A DNA stretch of 64,000 nucleotides, taken from the NCBI GenBank assembly GCA_963822575.1, contig CAWGHZ010000007.1, positions 496,001-560,000 on the forward strand, given 5' to 3'. The first letter of the stretch is position 1; each line of letters begins with the position of its first letter. Below are positions 6,607 to 14,880 of this stretch, piece after piece. A program made the translations under genes and the position numbers. The DNA comes from CAWGHZ01 sp963822575 (GTDB taxonomy: Bacteria > Pseudomonadota > Alphaproteobacteria > MPNO01 > DASWLB01). The notes below the pieces were generated by a model. The model saw nothing but the letters and a program-made list of their open reading frames with translations. It had not been told where the DNA came from and made no database searches.

Positions 6607-8583
6607 GTGACCGAAGACTTCAGGCGCAAGCTCGCCGCCGTCCTGTGCGCCGACGTGGCCGGCTATACCCGGCTCATGGCCGGCGACGAGAGCGCGACCC
6701 ATGCCGCCTACAAATCCTGCCTGAACGACGTCGTGCTCCCGGCCATCGAGGCACGCCGCGGACGGATCGTGAAGAGCACCGGCGACGGGTTCATTGCCAT
6801 TTTCGACAGCGCGGTCGACGGGCTGGCCTGCGCGCTCGAGATCCAGGACGGGATCGCGGCCAAGGGCGAGGGCCTCCGCATCGCCTTCCGCATCGGGGTG
6901 AACGTCGGCGACATCATCGTCGAGGACAACGACGTCTTCGGCGACGGCGTCAATATCGCCGCCCGCCTCCAAGCCCTGGCGGAGCCGGGCGGGGTGTGCG
7001 TTAGCGCACTGTTGCGCGACCAGATCGGGGCCAAGTTACCGGTCGAGTATGTGTCCCAGGGCCGCAGACGTGTCAAAAAAGGCGAGACGCCCCTCAACGT
7101 CTACGCGGTGCATGCGCGGGCCGGGCTGTTTCGTCGCGGCCCGGCGGCGCGCCTCGCCATGCGCGTGCGCCCCGTCCTCCGGAGGAAGCGGGTGATTGCT
7201 CTCGCCGCCGCCACGATCTGCGCGATGGCGTTCGGCCTTTGGCAAAGCGACTTGGCTCCGGTGTGGCCCGGGGCGAGCCTCGTGACGGGGCTGCAAGCGC
7301 CGCGCTACCCGCTGCCCGACCGGCCGTCCCTGGTCGTGCTGCCGTTCAAGATGATCGGGCCGGGGCAGGGACAGGACTATTTCGCCGACGGCATCACCGA
7401 GGACGTCATCACAGACCTCGCGCAGGTTCGCGGGCTGTTCGTGATCTCGCGGACATCGAGCTTCGCCTACAAGTCCCGAACCGAGGACGTGCGCCGGATC
7501 GGGCGTGAGCTCGGGGTGCGTTACGCCCTCGAGGGCAGCGTGCGGCGCTCGACCGACGAGGTCCGCATCGATGCGCAGCTCATCGACGCAGAAACCGGCG
7601 GCCACGTCTGGGCGGCCCGGTTCGACCGGCCCCTCGGGGACATCTTCAAGATCCAGGACGAGATCACCGGGAAGATCGTCGACGCCCTGTCGATCAAGAT
7701 CACGGAGCGGGAAGGGGCGGGGCGCGATGGCGCCCACACTGCCTCGTTCGCCGCCTACGATGCCTATCTGCGCGGCTGGGCCGCCTATCGCCGGAACACC
7801 TACGAGGACTACCAGAAGGCGCTCGAGGATTTCCGGGCCGCCGTCGCCATCGATCCCGGCTTTTCGCAGGCGCATGCGGCGATCGCGGCAACCTACCTTG
7901 CCGCGCGAATCTACTCCTGGCCGAAGGGCGCGCCGGTGCCTGCGGCCTCGCCGGTGCAGGCCATCGCGAACGCGCACCGGAACGACCTGGACCTCCTGCA
8001 AAAGGCGCGCGAGCACGTCGAGGCGGCGCTGAGGACCCCGACCTCGCTCGCCTACCGCTCGTCCGCCGAAATCCTGCTCTTCGAGGGCAAGCACGATGCC
8101 GCGATCCGGCAGATCAGAAAGGCGATCGCGCTGGACGAGAACGACGCGGACAATTTCGCGCTCCTGGCCGCCGCACTGGTCTGGGCGGGCAAGCCGGATG
8201 CGGCGATCGAGCCGATCGAGCGGGCCATGCGCCTCAACCCGTACCATCCGCCGGTCTATTTCTGCTACTACGGCATCGCCCTGTTCTCGCGCGAACGCTA
8301 TGACGAGGCGGCGCGGCAGTTCGAACGCTGCAAGGCGGGAAACCCCGCCAACCAGTGGCCCTATATCTATCTGATATCGACATATTCCTACCTGAATCAG
8401 GATGCGCGGGCCGAGGCGGCGCGCCGCCAGCTCGGCGAAATCCTCAGCCGCCAGGGCCGCGGACCGTTCACGGTCAAGGAAGCGCGCAACCATCTGCCCT
8501 ACCGCTATCGGGCGGATCTGATGCGGATGCTGGTCGGGCTGCACAAGGCCGGTGTGGCGGATTCCTACGTGCAGGGCGAATAG
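6607..8583 (+). CDS. Class III adenylate cyclase with TolB-like and TPR domains
   Basis: 658 residues from GTG 6607. Residues 1-165 are a class III cyclase domain with both metal aspartates (LCADVAGYTRL and STGDGF), the purine-contacting Lys just before STGDG, and the Asn/Arg pair in FGDGVNIAARL, so it looks catalytically complete. A transmembrane segment follows at about 195-212 (VIALAAATICAMAFGLW). Then comes a TolB/FlgO-type domain (SLVVLPFKMIG, YFADGITEDVITDL, YALEGSVRRS) and TPR repeats to the end. This architecture is common in rhizobia and relatives. A Crp/Fnr-type gene follows within 80 nt. A GTTCCC/GGGAAC inverted repeat (6581-6598) sits just before the start codon. Confidence 0.9.
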   Translation: MTEDFRRKLAAVLCADVAGYTRLMAGDESATHAAYKSCLNDVVLPAIEARRGRIVKSTGDGFIAIFDSAVDGLACALEIQDGIAAKGEGLRIAFRIGVNVGDIIVEDNDVFGDGVNIAARLQALAEPGGVCVSALLRDQIGAKLPVEYVSQGRRRVKKGETPLNVYAVHARAGLFRRGPAARLAMRVRPVLRRKRVIALAAATICAMAFGLWQSDLAPVWPGASLVTGLQAPRYPLPDRPSLVVLPFKMIGPGQGQDYFADGITEDVITDLAQVRGLFVISRTSSFAYKSRTEDVRRIGRELGVRYALEGSVRRSTDEVRIDAQLIDAETGGHVWAARFDRPLGDIFKIQDEITGKIVDALSIKITEREGAGRDGAHTASFAAYDAYLRGWAAYRRNTYEDYQKALEDFRAAVAIDPGFSQAHAAIAATYLAARIYSWPKGAPVPAASPVQAIANAHRNDLDLLQKAREHVEAALRTPTSLAYRSSAEILLFEGKHDAAIRQIRKAIALDENDADNFALLAAALVWAGKPDAAIEPIERAMRLNPYHPPVYFCYYGIALFSRERYDEAARQFERCKAGNPANQWPYIYLISTYSYLNQDARAEAARRQLGEILSRQGRGPFTVKEARNHLPYRYRADLMRMLVGLHKAGVADSYVQGE

Positions 8584-8663
8584 TCCGACAGCAGGGGATT
8601 TCCGCCGCGCCCGCGCTGTGCGAAACTTCGCTCGGGAGAGACGAGGCGAGCGGGGTGTCGGCC

Positions 8664-9371
8664 ATGGCCACGCGCACCGACCAGGCGCGAGCGGTGGCGT
8701 CGTCGATCTGGCTGTTCCAGGATCTGCCGCGATCGGCGACGGATCTCGTGCTCCGTCACATGCGGTCGGTGCGCTACCGGCCGGACCAGGTCATTTTCCG
8801 CAAGGGCGACCCCGGCACCAGCATGATGCTCGTGGTCTCAGGCCGGGTGAAGATCTGCTCGAGCTCGTGGGACGGGCGCGAAGTGGTGCTCAACCTGATC
8901 GACGCCGGCGAAGTGCTCGGCGAGATCGCGCTGCTCGACGGGCGCGAACGCACGGCGGACGCCATCGCGATGGAGGCGACGACGCTCCACGTGCTCGACC
9001 GGCGCGATTTCCTCCCCGTGCTGCGCCAGAACCCGGACATCGGCATCCGCCTCTTGTCCGTCCTTTGCCAGCGGCTCCGCCGCACCAGCGAGCAGGTCGA
9101 GGACCTCGTTTTCCTCGAACATGCCGTGCGTCTGGCCAAGATCCTGCTGTGGCTGGCGCGGCGCTATGGCCGCTCGTCGCCCGACGGCGTCGCGATCGCC
9201 CTGAAGCTCTCGCAGCGCGAGCTGGGCACGCTCGTCGGGGTCCGGCGCGAGTCGATGAACCGTCAGCTTGCCGCGTGGCGCGCCGCCGGGCTCATCGACA
9301 TGAGCCGCGGCCAGATCACCATTCCCGACGTCGCCGCGTTCGAGGCGATGGTCGAGATGCTGCCGAAGTGA
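8664..9371 (+). CDS. Crp/Fnr-family transcriptional regulator
   Basis: 235 residues from ATG 8664; an in-frame GTG at 8655 is an alternative, and longer in-frame extensions overlap the cyclase gene. The cyclic-nucleotide-binding barrel covers about residues 15-130 (IFRKGDPGTSMMLVVSGRVKI, GEVLGEIALLDGRERTADA). A dimerisation helix follows, and then a Crp-type helix-turn-helix (LSQRELGTLVGVRRESMNRQL) near 170-195. No four-Cys Fnr cluster is present. The EIALLDG-R-(S/T)A pattern matches the phosphate-binding cassette of cAMP-responsive members, and a cyclase gene lies directly upstream, so the two probably form a signalling pair (inference). Confidence 0.88.
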   Translation: MATRTDQARAVASSIWLFQDLPRSATDLVLRHMRSVRYRPDQVIFRKGDPGTSMMLVVSGRVKICSSSWDGREVVLNLIDAGEVLGEIALLDGRERTADAIAMEATTLHVLDRRDFLPVLRQNPDIGIRLLSVLCQRLRRTSEQVEDLVFLEHAVRLAKILLWLARRYGRSSPDGVAIALKLSQRELGTLVGVRRESMNRQLAAWRAAGLIDMSRGQITIPDVAAFEAMVEMLPK

Positions 9372-9975
9372 CGCGCCGCACGGCCCCGGCCGCGCTTCCT
9401 CCCTCGATCGCGTGAGCCGCAGCACTCTCGCGGCCCCATAAGGGCTTTCGAAAAAAACGCATACCCCTGTGCGGTGCCGCACAGGAGCGCGCCGTCGACG
9501 GACCGATATTTCCCCCAAGGCCATTCGCGGTCCTGGGAGAGTGTCATGAACGGTCGCCGGCTTACCGGCAATGGCGCGGAAGGGTTCTGCTACGCCCCGG
9601 CGGTGAACGCCTGGACGCGGCACTGGTGCGTGGTTGTCAGGCTGTTCCACGAACGTTGCGCTCTACGCCGGCCCGAGCCGCTGTGGCGCGCGCCGCGCTG
9701 CATTCGCGATGAGCTCGCCGGTCGCGGCACCGACGCGTGCGCCCGCGCGAACAACGACCGCGAACCTCTGGTGCGGTGACGGGGGCGGTGCAGGCCGGGC
9801 GAGGAGGGCGCGTGACAAGGGGTGCGTAGCTGCGTGCAGCGTGAAGGGCGCGCGGTGGGATGGGGGCATCCGCCGCCGCCCTTGCGCCGATCCGCCGGCC
9901 GCCTGCCTTCGGGGGGCGGGTGTGCCGGCGGAGACGGCGCCCGGGGCGGGGGTCGGCGCAGAACCGTCGCGCCGT
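9372..9975. other. 600-nt intergenic stretch without a convincing gene
   Basis: No ORF here resembles a known protein. A 77-codon frame (9546-9779, plus) has a purine-rich GGGAGAG before its ATG but an arginine-heavy, shadow-like composition, so I do not call it. The stretch holds the strong dyad at 9466-9485 and is otherwise featureless GC-rich sequence between the convergent crp-like and Rieske genes. Confidence 0.5.
9466..9485. promoter_or_regulatory. 20-nt dyad (9-bp perfect arms)
   Basis: CCTGTGCGG and CCGCACAGG are perfectly complementary with only TG between them, about 95 nt after the crp-like stop. The two-base spacer is too tight for a stable RNA hairpin and there is no T-run, so a protein-binding operator is more likely than a terminator. 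Confidence 0.35.
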
Positions 9976-10281
9976 TCAGCTATCCAGGAACACCTGTCCG
10001 TTGCGGATCGCGACCGGGTAGGTGCGCGCGACCAGCTTGTCGTAGGTGACGCTCTTCCCGCTGCGCAGGTCGAAGCGGAACCGGTGCCAGGGGCAGACGA
10101 TCTCGCACCTTTTGACGCTGACCTGTCCCTCCCAGAGGGGTCCCGCCTTATGCGGGCAGGCGGCGGCGAAGGCGAACACCTCGTCCGCCACGCGGAACAG
10201 CGCGATCCGATGGCCGTCGCGGTCGATCAGGCGGCTGCCGCCGTCCGCGATGTCGGCGACGGCGCAGACGGGCTCGCTCAT
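9976..10281 (-). CDS. Rieske-type [2Fe-2S] ferredoxin (module copy 1)
   Basis: 101 residues from ATG 10281, overlapping the stop of the gene before it (ATGA). The Rieske motifs CPHKAG (42-47) and CPWHRF (63-68) supply the two Cys and two His ligands. The protein is a bare soluble Rieske domain of the kind that feeds electrons to oxygenases. It is the last gene of a three-gene minus-strand unit with the two cupin/zinc-ribbon proteins. A second copy of the same trio lies at 14241-18225, so the ferredoxin probably serves those proteins. No ferredoxin reductase is nearby. Confidence 0.88.
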   Translation of the reverse strand: MSEPVCAVADIADGGSRLIDRDGHRIALFRVADEVFAFAAACPHKAGPLWEGQVSVKRCEIVCPWHRFRFDLRSGKSVTYDKLVARTYPVAIRNGQVFLDS

Positions 10282-10862
10282 ACGTCCGCCCAACCGGCCC
10301 GGCGCGCGCTTGCCTCGGCCGCCGTGTCGGAAGCGGGATCGAAGCCGTAGACGGTCGGGTGTACCGTGCCGCAGGACCGGCACGTCCGGGCGCGCGCGTC
10401 GGCGTTGAAGGCGCGCACGCGGTCGAGCTGCGTGCGCCAGTAGCTCTCGGGGTCGCCGCCCCGCGCCTGGCGGTGGCGCACCAGCTCTGCGCCGCAGCCG
10501 GGGCAGAACCAGACGGTCTCCTCGGCGACGTCGGCGCCGTTCAGACCGCCGACCAGCATCAGATAGTAGACGCCGTCCTCCTGCACCGTCCGCACCCAGT
10601 TCACGTCGGCGGCGCTGACCCGCCAGAACCCGAACAGATGCTCGATGTGGAAGGGCGTCCCGGCCGGGATCATGTTCAACGCATTGGCGGCGAGCGGCAG
10701 GCGCACGATCCCCGCCTCGTGCCACTCCCACACTTCGAGCGGCGGATGGCCGGGCGCGAAACGGCCGCGCCAGACGTGATGGTCGCCGCTAGCCGCCCAG
10801 GCGCCGGGCGGCGTGTCGGGCGTGCGCAGCGGAAAGTTCAGGCTGAGGACCGGCTCTTCCAC
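10278..10862 (-). CDS. Cupin/zinc-ribbon protein, B-type (module copy 1)
   Basis: 194 residues from GTG 10862, 17 nt after the A-type gene. I recognise no named family. The C-terminal half has two Cys pairs (WFCPGCG, RTCRSCG) about 50 residues apart, followed by HPTVYGFD. This arrangement resembles the zinc/iron ribbon that closes bacterial 3-hydroxyanthranilate dioxygenases. The N-terminal half looks like a cupin-size beta domain without an obvious 3-His motif. The paralogue at 17334-17906 shares the whole layout. Its stop overlaps the Rieske start, so the products are likely made in equal amounts and may form one oxygenase-like complex. The function is unknown. Confidence 0.7.
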   Translation of the reverse strand: MEEPVLSLNFPLRTPDTPPGAWAASGDHHVWRGRFAPGHPPLEVWEWHEAGIVRLPLAANALNMIPAGTPFHIEHLFGFWRVSAADVNWVRTVQEDGVYYLMLVGGLNGADVAEETVWFCPGCGAELVRHRQARGGDPESYWRTQLDRVRAFNADARARTCRSCGTVHPTVYGFDPASDTAAEASARRAGWADV

Positions 10863-10879
10863 GTTGTCGTCCGCCGCGC

Positions 10880-11518
10880 CTACCAGAGCTTGCGCGCGGC
10901 GGCGGTCTCGGGCGTGTCGGTGGCCGTGTTCCAGCGATAGGCGAGGGGATGGGTCGCCCCGCATTCCGGGCAGATCCGGTGGCGCGGGTCGGCGTTGAAC
11001 GAATTCACCGCATCGGTCTCGGCGCGCCAGAACCCGTGGAAACCAAGCCGGCCCGTCTCGTACACGAACTCGTGCATCAGGGTCAGGCAGTCCTGGCAGT
11101 ACCAGGAGAAGCGGTCGGTCTCGCCGTCGCGCGGCGCGCCCATGATGACCAGGAAGTAGCCCGGCACGTCCGGCCCGTCGCCGGGCAGGGGCAGGTAGAT
11201 CTCGTCCTTGTCGTTGACGTGCCAGTAGCCGAAATTGTGCGATACGCGATGCGGCGTGCCGCTGGTCGTGACGTGCACGTTCAGCGGCTCGTGGTGCCAC
11301 TCGGAAAGGCCGCGCGGCCCCATCTCGAAATGGCGGGAGATGTTGCCCTTGCGCGGGTCGTCGACCACGCCGTTCGCGATCTTGCGGCGCCTTATGCCGT
11401 AGATGTTCTGGCCCATCGGCTTGAAGCCGGAGAATTTCGGCAGGATGCGGTCCTCGAAATAGTCCCAGTCCTCGACGATCCGCTCGATCGGCTCCTTGAC
11501 CATCAGCTCGGCGAACAT
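10880..11518 (-). CDS. Cupin/zinc-ribbon protein, A-type (module copy 1)
   Basis: 212 residues from ATG 11518. A central stretch with several histidines (SEWHHEP, GTPHRVSHNFGYWHVND) offers cupin-type metal ligands. The C-terminus carries WYCQDC and RICPECG, a four-Cys ribbon like that of 3-hydroxyanthranilate 3,4-dioxygenases. It is first in the unit A-B-Rieske, is divergent from a MarR gene, and is therefore probably repressed by it. The paralogue at 14241-14879 is collinear end to end, including the motif GQNIYGIRRR. My best reading is a non-heme iron dioxygenase-like subunit of unknown substrate. Confidence 0.72.
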   Translation of the reverse strand: MFAELMVKEPIERIVEDWDYFEDRILPKFSGFKPMGQNIYGIRRRKIANGVVDDPRKGNISRHFEMGPRGLSEWHHEPLNVHVTTSGTPHRVSHNFGYWHVNDKDEIYLPLPGDGPDVPGYFLVIMGAPRDGETDRFSWYCQDCLTLMHEFVYETGRLGFHGFWRAETDAVNSFNADPRHRICPECGATHPLAYRWNTATDTPETAAARKLW

Positions 11519-11577
11519 GGCATCCTCCCGGCGGGCCGCGCGAAACCTGTCCCGCGCAGCGCGCTTCGATGCTATGG

Positions 11578-11588
11578 TTGCGAAGCAA
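11578..11588. promoter_or_regulatory. Short palindrome TTGC-N3-GCAA between cupin A and marR
   Basis: The 132-nt divergent gap 11519-11650 contains TTGCGAAGCAA at 11578-11588. A short palindrome between a MarR gene and its divergent neighbour is the usual place for an autoregulatory operator. The arms are only 4 bp, so chance is not excluded. Confidence 0.3.
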
Positions 11589-11650
11589 ACGCGTCAAGGA
11601 CCAGCGCCCGCCCCCGGGCGTCGTCTCCATTCGAATCGGAGGAATCTCTC

Positions 11651-12169
11651 GTGCCCGCACGCCGGCCTGCCGCGTCCGATCCCGCGTCCGCTCCCGCCGA
11701 GGCGCGCCACGTCCTGCACCGTTCGCTGGGCTATCAGATCCGCGCGCTGCATCTCGCCATGCGCCAGGAGGTGGAGAACGGGCTCGCCCGGCACGGCATC
11801 CCGTTCGGCATGGGCTATTACCTGCGCGCGCTGTGGGAGGAGGACGGGCTGACCCAGAAGGAGCTGAGCCGGCGCGCCGGCACGACCGAGCCGACCACCG
11901 TCGAGATGGTGCGCAAGATGGTGGAGCGCGGCATCGTGGAGCGGCGCCGCTCGCCCACCGACCGGCGCAAGATTCACGTCTTCCTCACCCGCCAGGGGCG
12001 GCGGCTCCAGTCGAAGGCGCTGCCCTACATGATCCGCACCCAGGACACCGCGCTCGCCGGCATCACCGAGGCGGAGGAGCGGATTTTTCGCTCGGTGGTC
12101 GCGCGCATGCGCGCCAATCTCGCCGCCGTCCGCGGCGGCGCGGAGGAGCGCGACGAGAGCGCCGCCTAG
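11651..12169 (+). CDS. MarR-family transcriptional regulator
   Basis: 172 residues from GTG 11651, with GGAGG 8 nt upstream (11638-11642); longer in-frame starts overlap the divergent gene. The winged-helix core is clear: LTQKELSRRAGTTEPTTVEMVRKM as the recognition unit and VERRRSPTDRRKIHVFLT as the wing. MarR proteins bind short palindromes and release them when small aromatic acids bind. It sits between the cupin-Rieske unit (divergent) and a dienelactone hydrolase plus luciferase-like monooxygenase (downstream), and it may control both. Confidence 0.9.
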   Translation: MPARRPAASDPASAPAEARHVLHRSLGYQIRALHLAMRQEVENGLARHGIPFGMGYYLRALWEEDGLTQKELSRRAGTTEPTTVEMVRKMVERGIVERRRSPTDRRKIHVFLTRQGRRLQSKALPYMIRTQDTALAGITEAEERIFRSVVARMRANLAAVRGGAEERDESAA

Positions 12170-12229
12170 GCGGCCGGGAGAAAGCGATGGACGCGCGCCG
12201 GCCCGCTCGCTAGAGTTCGATCGTTAGGG

Positions 12230-12244
12230 GGCAAAGTATTTGCC
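12230..12244. promoter_or_regulatory. Palindrome GGCAAA-GTA-TTTGCC upstream of hydrolase gene
   Basis: Perfect 6-bp arms with a 3-nt centre at 12230-12244, about 36 nt before the hydrolase start and 60 nt after the marR stop. The position suits an operator for the hydrolase/monooxygenase pair. The binding protein is unknown; the MarR product is the obvious candidate. Confidence 0.4.
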
Positions 12245-12280
12245 TCTACGTTGGCGACCGCGCAATCTCGAGGCCCGCAC

Positions 12281-13021
12281 GTGATCACGGAAACGCTGAG
12301 CTACCTAGCCGACGACGGCGTGAGCGTCGCCACTTTCCTCGCCCGGCCGGACGGCGCCGGCCGGTTCCCCGCCCTGGTGATGGGCTACGAGTTCTGGGGC
12401 ATGCTGGAGGTGCCGGGCGGCGGGCCGCATATGCGTGACGTTGCCGGCCGCTTCGCCGAAGCGGGCTACGTCGCCGCGGTGCCGGACTACTACGCCGCGC
12501 GCGGCCAGCAGCCGACGATGGAGGGCGGCACCATCAAGGGGGCGCCCACCGACGAGCAGTCGGGCCGCGACCTCGAAGCCTGCGTGCGCTGGCTCGGCAC
12601 GCTTCCCTATGTCGCCGCCGGCCGGATCGGGACCATCGGCTGGTGCGGCGGCGGGCGCCAGGCGCTGTTCCTCGCCGCCCGTTCGGACGCGATCCGGGCC
12701 GCCGCCTCGTTCTATGGCCGGCCGGTCAACCGGCCGAACCAGCCCGGCCCGGGCCCGATCGACGTGGTCCCGAAAATCCGCTGCCCGGTATTCGGTGCCT
12801 ATGGCGAGGACGACAAGGCGATCCCGGTCGACACGGTGCGCCAGTTCGAGGCCACGCTCGCGCGCCAGGGCCTGCCGCACGAGATGCACATCTATCCGGG
12901 CGCCGGGCACGCCTTCATGAATGACCAGCGCGACAGCTACTACGCGCCGGCAGCGGCGGAAGCGTGGCAGTCGGTGGTCGCGTTCTTCGACCGCCACCTC
13001 GGCAGCGCGGCGGCGGCCTGA
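12281..13021 (+). CDS. Dienelactone hydrolase family protein
   Basis: 246 residues from GTG 12281 with a GAGG just upstream; an in-frame TTG at 12251 is possible but less likely. It is an alpha/beta hydrolase with the nucleophile elbow GWCGGG (Cys nucleophile, typical of dienelactone hydrolases), the acid in GEDDKAIP and the base in GHAF. Dienelactone hydrolases open lactones in chlorocatechol and related aromatic pathways. It lies 15 nt before a luciferase-like monooxygenase and after a MarR gene, so it probably acts late in the pathway handled by this cluster. Confidence 0.88.
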   Translation: MITETLSYLADDGVSVATFLARPDGAGRFPALVMGYEFWGMLEVPGGGPHMRDVAGRFAEAGYVAAVPDYYAARGQQPTMEGGTIKGAPTDEQSGRDLEACVRWLGTLPYVAAGRIGTIGWCGGGRQALFLAARSDAIRAAASFYGRPVNRPNQPGPGPIDVVPKIRCPVFGAYGEDDKAIPVDTVRQFEATLARQGLPHEMHIYPGAGHAFMNDQRDSYYAPAAAEAWQSVVAFFDRHLGSAAAA

Positions 13022-13036
13022 CATCCGGAGCGGCCC

Positions 13037-14119
13037 ATGTCTCTGAAATTCGGCTTGTTCGACACGTTCTCGCACCGCGAGGGCGAGATGCGCCGTGCCT
13101 CAGAGTTGTACCAGGAGCATCTCGAGGATGCGCGGCGCGCCGACGCGCTGGGGTACGATTATTTCTTCTTCATCGAACATCAGAACGCGGGCTTCCCGTG
13201 CGTCACCGCGCCGTCGGTCTATCTCGCCGCGCTGGCGCAGGTGACGCGCCGCATCCGCATCGGCGCGATGGTGTTCCAGATGCCGCTGCACCATCCCGTG
13301 CGGCTCGCCCAGGACACGGCGCTGGTCGACCAGCTTTCGCACGGAAGGTTCGATTTCGCCATCGGCTACGGCACGCGGCTCGGCGAGTTCGTGCCATGGG
13401 ACCTCAAGTTCGAGGACCGCCGCGAGATGGGCATCGAGTGCATGGAGATCGTGCGCCGCGCCTGGACCGAGGAGAGGTTCTCCTACGACGGAAAGTTCTG
13501 GCGGTTCAAGGACGCGCTGCCCCAGCCCCTCGCGTACCAGGCGCCGCACCCGCCGGTGTGGGTCGGCGGGCACAGCCCGCGCTCGTTCGACTACGCCGCC
13601 GACAACAATTTCAACGTCGCGCAAAACATCGACGTCGAGCGGCTGATCGCCGAGAAGTTCGCCTATTTCCGCGACGCCTGGAAGAAGCGCAACCATCCAG
13701 GCCCGATGCCCAAGCTGATGCTCGTCCGCCACGTCCACGTCGCCGAGACCGACGACCAGGCGCGCGCCGAGGCGGAGCCCTACATGCTCGAAGGGCTGAT
13801 CGGACTCGACGGCGTCAAGCGCGCCAAATCGCTTCTGGCCCAGGAGGCGACGCCACAGATGCTCGAGACCGCGCGGGTCTATCTCAAGACCGCCGAGTCC
13901 TACGACTTCTGGATCGAGGAAGGGCTCGGCTTCATCGGCAGCCCGGAGACCGTGGCGCGCGAGATCGCCGCCCAGCAGGAGCGCGTCGGCTACGACGTCC
14001 TGCTCACCCAGCACAATATCGGCAACATGCCGCACGCGCTCGCGCACAACTCCGTCCGGCTGTTCGGCGAGCGGGTTCTGCCCGCGTTCCAGTCCGAGGC
14101 CGCACGGGCTCGCGCGTAA
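13037..14119 (+). CDS. Luciferase-like flavin monooxygenase 1
   Basis: 360 residues from ATG 13037. It has the bacterial luciferase-like TIM barrel: FFFIEHQNAGF near 50, the segment AMVFQMPLHHPVRLAQDTALVDQLSHGR around 85-110, and the C-terminal GSPETVAREI. Such enzymes use reduced FMN or F420 from a separate reductase to oxygenate small organics, for example in desulfonation or Baeyer-Villiger steps. It is cotranscribed with the dienelactone hydrolase (15-nt gap). Two further family members lie at 21297-22355 and 32256-33269 and are only distantly alike, so they probably have different substrates. Confidence 0.87.
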   Translation: MSLKFGLFDTFSHREGEMRRASELYQEHLEDARRADALGYDYFFFIEHQNAGFPCVTAPSVYLAALAQVTRRIRIGAMVFQMPLHHPVRLAQDTALVDQLSHGRFDFAIGYGTRLGEFVPWDLKFEDRREMGIECMEIVRRAWTEERFSYDGKFWRFKDALPQPLAYQAPHPPVWVGGHSPRSFDYAADNNFNVAQNIDVERLIAEKFAYFRDAWKKRNHPGPMPKLMLVRHVHVAETDDQARAEAEPYMLEGLIGLDGVKRAKSLLAQEATPQMLETARVYLKTAESYDFWIEEGLGFIGSPETVAREIAAQQERVGYDVLLTQHNIGNMPHALAHNSVRLFGERVLPAFQSEAARARA

Positions 14120-14138
14120 ACGCGGCGGATCCACTTTC

Positions 14139-14220
14139 CGTCATTGCGAGCGAAGCGAAGCAATCCAGGGCGACCTAATGATTCCTGGTTTGCTTCGTCG
14201 CTGCGCTCATCGCAATGACG
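14139..14220. repeat. Palindromic intergenic repeat (copy 1)
   Basis: CGTCATTGCGA at the left and TCGCAATGACG at the right are exact inverted ends. They enclose near-complementary arms of about 31 nt (AAGCAATCCAGG facing CCTGG-TTGCTTCGTC) and a short loop. It fills the gap between two converging genes (monooxygenase and cupin A2). A diverged second copy is at 56995-57075. Elements of this type are common in Alphaproteobacteria and probably act as RNA hairpins or REP-like mobile repeats. Confidence 0.8.
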
Positions 14221-14240
14221 AGTTGGGGCGACGGGCTGAT

Positions 14241-14879
14241 CTACCACACGGCCCGGGCGGCGCGCTCCTCGGGCGTGTCGTGGTTGGCGTTCCAGGCGTA
14301 GCCCATCGGGTTGACGTGACCGCATTCGGGGCAGGTGCGATTCCTGACGTCGGCGTTGTAGTCGCGCACTGCCTGCTCGGTCGCCTTGAACAGGCCGGGC
14401 AGCCCCAGCTCGCCGGTGCGGAAATGCCGCTCGAACAGGATGGTGAGGCAGGTCTCGCAGTACCACGCCCAGCTGTCGCCCTCGTTGCCGCGCGGCGTCT
14501 GCATGATGACGAGATAATGGCCCAGCGGCTCGCCCGGCATGTTGGGCAGGCCGAGATAGAGCTCGTCCATGTCGTTGATGTGCCAGAAGCCGAAATTGTG
14601 GCGCACCCGGTGCGGCGTGCCGCCGGTGGTGACGTGCAGCGACATGGGCCGGTGCTCGACCTCGATCACGCCCTTGGGGCCCAGCTCGATCATCTGCGAG
14701 ATGTCGCCCTTCACCGGGTCGATGATCGCGTCGGTCGAAAGGTCGCGCCGGCGGATGCCGTAGATGTTCTGGCCGAGCGGGCGGAAGCGGGTGAACTTCG
14801 CCACCACCTTCTCGTCGAGGAAGTCCCAGTCGCCGACGATCTTCTCGATCGGCTCGTCGATGGCGATCTCGGTGAACAT
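14241..14879 (-). CDS. Cupin/zinc-ribbon protein, A-type (module copy 2)
   Basis: 212 residues from ATG 14879, one base after the stop of the M24-like gene upstream. It is collinear with the copy at 10880-11518: GQNIYGIRRRD near 37, EVEHRP and GTPHRVRHNFGFWHIND in the middle (candidate metal histidines), and WYCETC plus RTCPECG near the end. The same comparison with 3-hydroxyanthranilate dioxygenase applies to the ribbon. Here the A-type gene is paired with a creatinase-like gene, while its B-type and Rieske partners are transcribed divergently across the shared promoter region at 16171-16290. Confidence 0.72.
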   Translation of the reverse strand: MFTEIAIDEPIEKIVGDWDFLDEKVVAKFTRFRPLGQNIYGIRRRDLSTDAIIDPVKGDISQMIELGPKGVIEVEHRPMSLHVTTGGTPHRVRHNFGFWHINDMDELYLGLPNMPGEPLGHYLVIMQTPRGNEGDSWAWYCETCLTILFERHFRTGELGLPGLFKATEQAVRDYNADVRNRTCPECGHVNPMGYAWNANHDTPEERAARAVW

Positions 14880-14880
14880 G

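Noticed and set aside
9546..9779. 77-codon frame after a good purine-rich site in the large intergenic gap
   Set aside because: Arg-rich, shadow-like composition, no recognisable motif and no operon context; kept only as a note.
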